DNA of 64,000 nt from NCBI GenBank assembly GCA_007119795.1, contig SKOZ01000048.1, forward strand, positions 18,318 through 82,317, written 5' to 3'. The stretch comes from Planctomycetales bacterium (lineage in GTDB: Bacteria; Planctomycetota; Planctomycetia; Pirellulales; Thermoguttaceae). The notes below the pieces were generated by a model that was not told the origin of the DNA, made no database searches, and saw only the letters and a list, made by a program, of their open reading frames with translations. The translations under genes were made by a program, and so were the position numbers. Shown here in pieces: positions 58,420 to 64,000 of the stretch. Positions within the stretch are counted from its first letter, which is position 1; each line of letters starts with the position of its first letter.

Positions 58420-60036
58420 GTGGCTAAGCAATTGATGTTCGACGAACACGCGCGGATGCGGATGCTCCACGGCGTGGACAGACTGGCCGACGTTGTGGCC
58501 GTTACCATGGGCCCCACCGGGCGAAACGTCATCCTCGACAAGTCGTTCGGCGGCCCTTCCGTTACGAAGGACGGCGTGACGGTGGCCAAAGAGGTGGAGC
58601 TCGAAGACCCCTTCGAGAACATGGGGGCCAAACTGGTCAAAGAAGTGGCCAGCAAGACCTCCGACGTCGCCGGCGACGGCACCACCACGGCCACCGTGCT
58701 GGCCCGGATCATCTTCCGCGACGGGCTGAGGAACGTGGTGGCCGGGGCCAACCCCACCGCCGTCCGCCGCGGCATCGACCGGGCCGTGGACGCCGTGGTG
58801 GGGCATCTGTACTCCATGGCCAAGGCGCTCACCACGAAAGAGGAGGTGGCCCACGTGGCCGCCATCAGCGCCAACAACGACCGCGCCATCGGCCAGCTCC
58901 TGGCCGACGCCATGGAGAAGGTCGGCAAGGACGGGGTGATTACCGTCGAGGAGGGCAAGACGGCGGAGACGACCTACGAAGTCGTCGAGGGGATGCAGTT
59001 CGACAAAGGCCTCCTCTCCCCCTATTTCATCAACCGCACGCCGGAGATGGACTGCCTGCTCGAGGATCCCCTGATCCTCATCCACGAGAAGAAGATCGCC
59101 AACCTCCGCGACCTCATCCCCCTTCTGGAGCGGACGGCGCAGACCGGCAGACCGCTTTTGATCATCGCCGAGGACGTGGAGGGTGAGGCCCTCACGGCGC
59201 TGGTGGTGAACAAGCTTCGCGGCGTGCTCAACGTGGCCGCGGTCAAGGCCCCCGGCTTCGGCGACCGCCGCAAGGCCATGCTCGGCGACATCGCCACCCT
59301 CACCGGGGGAACGCTGGTGAGCGAGGACCTGGGCCTGAAGCTGGAGAACCTCTCCCTCGAGCAGCTCGGCCGCGCCAAGCAGGTGAAGATCGACCGCGAG
59401 TCGACAGTCATCGTCGGCGGCGGCGGCAGCGAGAAGGACATCAAGTCCCGCATCGCCCAGCTCCGCGCCCAGATCGAGAAGACCGACAGCGACTACGACC
59501 GGGAGAAGTACCAGGAGCGGCTGGCCAAGCTCACCGGGGGGGTGGCGGTGATCTCCGTGGGGGCGGCCACCGAGACGGAGATGAAGCAGACCAAGGCCCG
59601 CGTCGAGGACGCTCTCCATGCTACCCGCGCCGCGGCCGAAGAGGGAATCCTCCCCGGCGGCGGGGTGGCGCTCCTGCGCTGCCGCGAGGCGGTCGACGCC
59701 GTACGCGGCAACGCCCGCGGCGACGAGAAGGTCGGTGTGGACATCGTTTACCGGGCCCTCCCCTACCCGCTGCGGCAGATCGTGGAGAACTGCGGCCTGG
59801 ACGGCTCCGTGGTGGCCGAGGAGATTGCCGGGAAGCCGGCGAATACCGGCTACGATGCCAACGCCGGAAAATACGTCGATATGTTCAAGGCGGGGATCAT
59901 CGATCCGCTGAAGGTCGTCCGCACCGCCTTGGAGAACGCGGCCAGCATCGCCGCGCTGATGCTGACCACCGAGACGCTCGTTACCGACGTCAAGAAGGAC
60001 GAAGAGGACAAGGTCCTCGAGGGAGCCGTCCGGTAG
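58420..60036 (+). CDS. groEL: Chaperonin GroEL, copy 2 (no GGM tail)
   Basis: 538 residues from GTG 58420 (AAGGG about 10 bases upstream), 56 bp after groES. ATP-binding [16 protein letters not shown] and [14 protein letters not shown] are intact. The C-terminus ends in [16 protein letters not shown] with no GGM repeats, unlike copy 1. The two copies share the chaperonin fold, so this paralogue may serve a different substrate set. Confidence 0.96.
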   Translation: MAKQLMFDEHARMRMLHGVDRLADVVAVTMGPTGRNVILDKSFGGPSVTKDGVTVAKEVELEDPFENMGAKLVKEVASKTSDVAGDGTTTATVLARIIFRDGLRNVVAGANPTAVRRGIDRAVDAVVGHLYSMAKALTTKEEVAHVAAISANNDRAIGQLLADAMEKVGKDGVITVEEGKTAETTYEVVEGMQFDKGLLSPYFINRTPEMDCLLEDPLILIHEKKIANLRDLIPLLERTAQTGRPLLIIAEDVEGEALTALVVNKLRGVLNVAAVKAPGFGDRRKAMLGDIATLTGGTLVSEDLGLKLENLSLEQLGRAKQVKIDRESTVIVGGGGSEKDIKSRIAQLRAQIEKTDSDYDREKYQERLAKLTGGVAVISVGAATETEMKQTKARVEDALHATRAAAEEGILPGGGVALLRCREAVDAVRGNARGDEKVGVDIVYRALPYPLRQIVENCGLDGSVVAEEIAGKPANTGYDANAGKYVDMFKAGIIDPLKVVRTALENAASIAALMLTTETLVTDVKKDEEDKVLEGAVR

Positions 60037-60079
60037 GCACCCGGATCGACGGCCTGCCAGGGCACGATCGGAAGACCGG

Positions 60080-60109
60080 GCGGGTCACCCCGCGGCGGGG
60101 GTGGCCCGC
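60080..60109 (+). terminator. Hairpin after groEL copy 2
   Basis: GCGGGTCACCCC (60080-60091) pairs with GGGGTGGCCCGC (60098-60109) with one wobble around a six-base loop. No T-run; probably a terminator or 3' stabiliser in the 242-bp gap before dnaJ. Confidence 0.5.
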
Positions 60110-60278
60110 TCCGGCCGTTCCTGGCGCTCGCCGTTGCTGGCTCTCAAGAAGGGTAAATGAAGACACATTGGGCGGAGAGCGCGTGCGCGTCTGGCAAATT
60201 CCGCCCCAGGACGGCGCATTCGCGGAACCGGCTTTAGGCTAGAATTAGGGATTCGGCAACTCGAGTGAACCTGTCCCT

Positions 60279-61445
60279 ATGACGATCACAATGCCCGGCA
60301 AACGCGACTACTACGAGGTCCTCGGCATCGATCACTCCGCCTCCGAGAGCGAGGTCGCCGAGGCCTACCGCAAGCTTGCCCTGCAATACCACCCCGACCG
60401 CAACCCCGGCGATGAGTCGGCGGTAGCCCGGTTCAAGGAAGCGGCCGAGGCCTTCGAGGTCCTCAGCCATTCCGAGAAACGGCGCCGTTACGATCGCTAC
60501 GGACATGCTGGCCTTGAGGCGGGTGGCGGAGCCCCCCAGTTCAGGGACATCAGCGAGATCTTCAGTGCCTTTGGCGACATCTTCGGCGAGGGGCTGTTCG
60601 GCGACGTTTTCGGATCGCGGCGGGGGCGTCGTTTTCGTCGCGGTGGCGACGTCCAGTGCGAGGTGAGCATCGAGCTCGCCGAGGTGGCACGCGGCACCAC
60701 CAAGACGATTCGCTTTCAGCGCCACGAGTTCTGCGGGCACTGCCGGGGGAGCGGAGCCCGCCCGGGGACGAAGCCGGAGGGGTGCCGCTATTGCGGCGGG
60801 CAGGGGCGGGTTCTGCAGTCAGGGGGGTTTTTCGCCGTCCAGGCGACGTGTCCCTCGTGCCGCGGTGCCGGTGTCGTGATCCGCGATCCGTGCCCGCAGT
60901 GCAATGGGGGAGGAGCCGTGCGCGAGACCCTCACTCGCGAGCTGTCGATCCCCCCCGGAGTCGACGAGAACTCCACGCTGCGGATCGAGGGGGCCGGCGA
61001 CCCCAGTCCCGACGGCGGCCCTCGCGGCAACTGCTACTGCCATATCCACGTCAATCCGCATCCCCTTTTCGAACGCCACGGGCGGGACCTCGTGGTCCAC
61101 GTGCCCATCAGCTACTCCCAGGCTGCCCTGGGGGCACGCATCGAGGTCCCCTCGCTCGAGACCTGCCAGGAATTGACGATCCCTCCGGGGACATCGAGCG
61201 GTGAGGTGTTCAAGGTCCGCGGGCTGGGGTTGCCGAGCCTGCGGAGCCGCGAGCGGGGCGACCTGCTGGTGCAGGTCCACATCGAAGTCCCCAAGCGCCT
61301 TTCCGAGCAGCACGAAGAGGTGCTCCGCCGCCTGGCGGAGATCGAGAGGACGCAGGTCACGCCGAAGCGCAAGAGTTTCTTCGACAAGCTCAAGGAGTAC
61401 CTCATCCCCGAGACCGGACAGGCAGCGAAGGAGGACCGCGCATGA
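60279..61445 (+). CDS. dnaJ: Molecular chaperone DnaJ
   Basis: 388 residues from ATG 60279 (a second ATG at 60291). J-domain with HPD in QYHPDRNPG, a Gly/Phe region (FGDIFGEGLFGDVFG), four CxxCxGxG zinc repeats (CGHCRGSG, CRYCGGQG, CPSCRGAG, CPQCNGGG) and the C-terminal substrate domain. It stimulates DnaK; no dnaK is in the window. Its end overlaps grpE by 4 bp (ATGA). Confidence 0.96.
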   Translation: MTITMPGKRDYYEVLGIDHSASESEVAEAYRKLALQYHPDRNPGDESAVARFKEAAEAFEVLSHSEKRRRYDRYGHAGLEAGGGAPQFRDISEIFSAFGDIFGEGLFGDVFGSRRGRRFRRGGDVQCEVSIELAEVARGTTKTIRFQRHEFCGHCRGSGARPGTKPEGCRYCGGQGRVLQSGGFFAVQATCPSCRGAGVVIRDPCPQCNGGGAVRETLTRELSIPPGVDENSTLRIEGAGDPSPDGGPRGNCYCHIHVNPHPLFERHGRDLVVHVPISYSQAALGARIEVPSLETCQELTIPPGTSSGEVFKVRGLGLPSLRSRERGDLLVQVHIEVPKRLSEQHEEVLRRLAEIERTQVTPKRKSFFDKLKEYLIPETGQAAKEDRA

Positions 61446-62104
61446 GCCGCAAGAACGTCTCCGGCAAGGACGTGAAGCCGCCTTCCGAGGAGACGGCAGG
61501 CCCCGGCCCCGCCCAGGATCCAGGCCGTGAACGGGAGTCTCCCCCCGACGCGCAGGAGGGTGCCGAGGAGGCCCAAGCCGGTGCGGCCCCCCAGGAGGGT
61601 GTGCCCTCGGCCGAGACCCCCAGCGACCGCGCTGCCCGTGTGGCCATCGAGGATCTCAAGGAAGAGTTGGATCACGCCAAGGATCGCGTGCTTCGCGTGC
61701 AGGCCGAGCTGGAGAACTACCGCAAGCGGGCCGCGCGCGAGCTGGCCGACGAGCGGCGTTACGCGCACATGCCCCTGCTCCGCGATCTGTTGCCCGTCCT
61801 GGACAACATGTATCGGGCCATCGAGGCCGCGGAGAAGAGCCTGGACCTGGGCGCCCTGCTGGAAGGGATGCGGATGGTCGTCGAACAGTTCCGCGGCGTG
61901 CTCGAACGGCACCACTGCCGGGAGATCCCCGCCCAGGGCGAGCCTTTCGACCCCAATGTTCACGAGGCGATCGCCCAGCAGGCCGCGAGCGACGTCCCCC
62001 CGAACACCGTGATCCACGTGGCGCAGACCGGATTCGTCCTCCACGATCGCGTGGTGCGCCCCACCCAGGTCGTCGTCTCCGTGGATCCGGGAGCAACATC
62101 CTGA
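61442..62104 (+). CDS. grpE: Nucleotide exchange factor GrpE
   Basis: 220 residues from ATG 61442, overlapping dnaJ by 4 bp. The first 60 residues are Pro/Glu/Ala-rich and probably disordered. A long dimer helix (RVLRVQAELENYRKRAARE) is followed by the beta domain with HEAIAQQ and HVAQTGFVLHDRVVRPTQV. It exchanges nucleotide on DnaK. Confidence 0.95.
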   Translation: MSRKNVSGKDVKPPSEETAGPGPAQDPGRERESPPDAQEGAEEAQAGAAPQEGVPSAETPSDRAARVAIEDLKEELDHAKDRVLRVQAELENYRKRAARELADERRYAHMPLLRDLLPVLDNMYRAIEAAEKSLDLGALLEGMRMVVEQFRGVLERHHCREIPAQGEPFDPNVHEAIAQQAASDVPPNTVIHVAQTGFVLHDRVVRPTQVVVSVDPGATS

Positions 62105-62193
62105 TGGAAGGCCGCCCGCGCCGCCTGCCGCATCGCGGGCCTTGCCCCGGCTGCTGTCGTCTCGTCACCTGATTGTCCCTCAAGGATCCTGCG

Positions 62194-62520
62194 ATGCCCA
62201 CCTACGACTACCGCTGCGATGCCTGCGAGCATCAATTCGAGTTCTTCCAGTCGATCACTTCCGAAGTCCTCAAGAAGTGCCCTGAGTGCGGGCGCCGCAA
62301 GCTCCGCCGCCTCATCGGGCCGGGAGCCGCCATCGTCTTCAAGGGGAGCGGTTTCTACCAGACCGACTACCGCAGCGAGTCGTACAAGAAGGCTGCCGCC
62401 GCCGATAAGAACAACGGCACCTCCGCGAACGGCGAGTCGAAGAAGGCCTCCTCCGAGAGCGGCAATTCGAAAAAGGGCTCCTCCGAGAGCGGGAAAGGGG
62501 AGGCGAAGGCCGCCACGTAA
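62194..62520 (+). CDS. FmdB-type zinc-ribbon protein
   Basis: 108 residues; ATG 62194 with AAGGAT upstream. MPTYDYRCDACEHQFE opens the FmdB/CxxC_CXXC_SSSS family; zinc cysteines C8, C11, C29, C32. The C-terminal half is a Lys/Ser/Gly-rich disordered tail. Usually of unknown role. Confidence 0.88.
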   Translation: MPTYDYRCDACEHQFEFFQSITSEVLKKCPECGRRKLRRLIGPGAAIVFKGSGFYQTDYRSESYKKAAAADKNNGTSANGESKKASSESGNSKKGSSESGKGEAKAAT

Positions 62521-62578
62521 GGAGGGGGTACGGGAGACACGAGGGTCCGGCAGGGGAGAAGCGACATTCGATTCAATA

Positions 62579-62699
62579 GGCCACACAGGCCTCTGTGCGG
62601 TGCCGCGCTGGTGGGGACGGGCCACTGGAGGGACCGGCTGGTGCGCTGACCGCCGCTCCCCCGCCAGGTTCAGCTCGACCGCGCACGGCACAGGGCTGT
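62579..62699 (+). repeat. Dispersed element, copy 2 (tandem with copy 3)
   Basis: Same family as 40893-41029. Opens with CACACAGGCCTCTGTG (imperfect left end), and its right end GCACGGCACAGGGCTG runs straight into copy 3. Confidence 0.75.
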
Positions 62700-62702
62700 A
62701 GG

Positions 62703-62839
62703 TACGCCGCACAGGCCTCTGTGCGGTGCCGCGCTGGTGGGGACGGGCCACTGGAGGGACCGGCTGGTGCGCGCTGACCGCCGTTCCCTCACCAGGTTCA
62801 GCTCGGCCACGCAAGGCATAGGTGTGCCGCGTACCAAGG
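62703..62839 (+). repeat. Dispersed element, copy 3
   Basis: Starts TACGCCGCACAGGCCT with the perfect hairpin CCGCACAG-GCCT-CTGTGCGG and ends GTGCCGCGTACCAAGG, matching copy 1 in length (137 bp). It ends 15 bp before the yacG start. Together with copy 2 it fills the gap 62521-62854. Confidence 0.8.
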
Positions 62840-62854
62840 GGAAAACTTCCTTCC

Positions 62855-63052
62855 ATGAGTCGTGCCCGCTGCCCCGTCTGCTCCCGCCGTTTCGATCCTG
62901 CTGGGAGCCGGCATCTCCCCTTCTGCAGCGAGCGGTGCCAGCAGATCGACCTGGGCCGCTGGCTCGACGAGCGCTACAGCGTCCCCATCGAGCGGGAAGA
63001 CGAGGATCCCGACGACCAGGGGCCTACCGACGACGCTCTCGGCGAGGACTAA
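62855..63052 (+). CDS. yacG: DNA gyrase inhibitor YacG (zinc protein)
   Basis: 65 residues from ATG 62855. Four zinc cysteines in ARCPVC and PFCSERC, then QQIDLGRWLDERYSVP, the YacG signature. In E. coli YacG binds GyrB and inhibits gyrase. The tail is acidic. Preceded by the tandem dispersed element. Confidence 0.88.
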   Translation: MSRARCPVCSRRFDPAGSRHLPFCSERCQQIDLGRWLDERYSVPIEREDEDPDDQGPTDDALGED

Positions 63053-63255
63053 GTGCCCGCGGTCGTCTGCCCCCGGCGGCCGAAACGTCACGCGTCTCGA
63101 GCATCGGTGAGGTTGCCCGCGACGAGCCAAGCCGCCGCACGCGGTGACCGGCCCCTCCCCGACTTCTTTCGCCACCCGAGTGGGTGGCTCGAAGGTGCTT
63201 TCATCGCTCGCGCCCAGGTGCCCACTCTGGACTGGCGCAATCCCCGGGAAATCGC

Positions 63256-63283
63256 TTGACTTTTCCGCCCCTGCCGCTACTAT
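63256..63283 (+). promoter_or_regulatory. Promoter of the BlaI-type regulator
   Basis: TTGACT at 63256, a 16-bp spacer and TACTAT at 63278. A direct repeat ACCAAAT occurs twice 14 bp apart just downstream (about 63287-63307), which could be the operator bound by the repressor itself. Confidence 0.6.
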
Positions 63284-63355
63284 GGAACCAAATCTGAAAA
63301 ACCAAATTTCATTCCTGCCGAGCAATCCGCCCGCGAACGGAGGAGGAAATTCACC

Positions 63356-63739
63356 ATGGTCCGGCCCCGCGCCAAACAGCTCACCGAGAGGGAGCTGGAG
63401 GTGATGCACGTCTTCTGGCGGATCGGCGAGGCCACGGCGGCCGAGGCCCGCGACGAGCTCGGCCGCGGCGGCCGCGACCTGGCCTACACCACGGTGGCCA
63501 CGCTGGTCCGCATCCTCTGCGAAAAGGGCTTCCTCGAACAGACGAACCAGGAGCGGCCCTTCCGCTTCCGCCCGGTACGGAGCTTCGAAGAGGTCTCCGC
63601 GCACCTGGTAGGCGACCTGGTCGACCGGGTCTTCGGCGGGTCGCGCGAACAGCTCCTCTTACGGCTCCTCGATTCCAGGCGGCTTACGGCTGAAGAGCGC
63701 GCGGTGCTCGAGTCCATTCTGCGGGAGGAAGCGCCATGA
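63356..63739 (+). CDS. BlaI/MecI/CopY family repressor
   Basis: 127 residues; ATG 63356 with GAGGAGGAAA upstream. A winged helix spans 8-80 (LTERELEVMHVFWRIGEATA, TVATLVRILCEKGFLEQ). The C-terminal helices dimerise. Overlaps the next gene by 4 bp (ATGA). The pair is a BlaI/BlaR1-type system in which the sensor protease inactivates the repressor; targets not visible. Confidence 0.92.
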   Translation: MVRPRAKQLTERELEVMHVFWRIGEATAAEARDELGRGGRDLAYTTVATLVRILCEKGFLEQTNQERPFRFRPVRSFEEVSAHLVGDLVDRVFGGSREQLLLRLLDSRRLTAEERAVLESILREEAP

Positions 63740-64000
63740 ACACCTTAGGTACTCTGCTCGTCTGGTCGGTGGTGCAGGCGACGGCGGTGGCCGTCGTGGC
63801 GGCGGCGGTCTACCTGGTGGCGCGGTGGCGGAGCCCGGCGGCCGGATCGCTGGCAGCCGCCAGCGGGCTGGTGGTGCTCGTGGCCGTCTCCCTGCTGGCC
63901 GCGAGTCCCTGGCCGCAGTGGTGGCAGGCCGGCGAGACGGCGGAGGTGGACCGGGCCCCGGCGCAACCGGCGGCTCCCGATCCCGTCCGGCCTCCGAGCG
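63736..64000 (+). CDS. BlaR1/M56-type membrane sensor peptidase (5' part only)
   Basis: ATG 63736 overlaps the repressor stop (ATGA), with GGGAGGAA upstream. Only 88 residues are visible: two hydrophobic helices (about 6-26 and 33-54) and a Pro/Ala loop. The HExxH zinc motif would be downstream of the window. The call rests on the operon pairing with BlaI. Confidence 0.7.
   Translation, partial: MNTLGTLLVWSVVQATAVAVVAAAVYLVARWRSPAAGSLAAASGLVVLVAVSLLAASPWPQWWQAGETAEVDRAPAQPAAPDPVRPPS

Noticed and set aside
62579..62839. The tandem repeat as a CRISPR array
   Set aside because: Units are about 130 bp with no short repeat/spacer alternation and no cas genes nearby.

Overview
The window looks like a chromosome segment of a high-GC planctomycete, most likely near Pirellulales/Thermoguttaceae. 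The markers are a DUF1559-type protein with an N-terminal zinc ribbon, DUF1598 and DUF1207 proteins, a Tat-exported Gfo/Idh/MocA oxidoreductase, a 72-residue lipoprotein ending THGGII, a YfhO-type membrane protein, and two GroELs around one GroES. This placement is inference from gene content. No rRNA, tRNA, CRISPR array or intact transposase was seen.

Layout. 1-19.3 kb is entirely minus strand: a GH32 fructan hydrolase cut by the window edge, bioF and a Tat-signal oxidoreductase; a 133-residue membrane protein coupled by a 4-bp overlap to a 2488-residue polytopic membrane protein; a HEAT-repeat lipoprotein; then a DUF374 acyltransferase, dapF, a hypothetical protein and a metallophosphoesterase. 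19.7-30.5 kb is mostly plus strand: a zinc-ribbon/DUF1559/STN-like fusion, a PEP/pyruvate-binding protein with a degenerate KaiC-like front end, a GH2 glycosidase, a 27-residue Cys/Lys peptide and a DUF1207 barrel protein, with an orphan ABC ATPase on the minus strand. 30.5-35.4 kb is minus strand: M14 peptidase, response regulator, two YbjQ proteins, a UVR-motif protein and a DUF4912 protein.

35.4-37.8 kb is an AT-richer gap followed by decayed genes. It holds a possible terminator-ended small RNA, an AtpI/AtpZ-like gene, the 3' end of an ATP synthase gamma gene and a broken DUF4132 gene. A YfhO-type protein follows. At 41.07-50.78 kb lies a compact seven-gene signalling operon: two HDOD proteins, two receiver/HD-GYP-type proteins (one with a wrecked active site), two PAS histidine kinases with the same H-box and a lone receiver. 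Most junctions overlap by 4 bp or are under 10 bp apart.

50.8-64 kb holds DUF1598, an HU-type DNA-binding protein with a good promoter, a small lipoprotein, a Ser/Thr kinase, then the chaperone block groEL-groES-groEL-dnaJ-grpE, an FmdB zinc-ribbon protein, yacG and a BlaI/BlaR1-type pair cut by the window edge.

A roughly 137-bp element with terminal inverted repeats occurs three times, once just upstream of the signalling operon and twice in tandem upstream of yacG. It, the signalling operon and the decayed ATP synthase locus are the features most worth follow-up.
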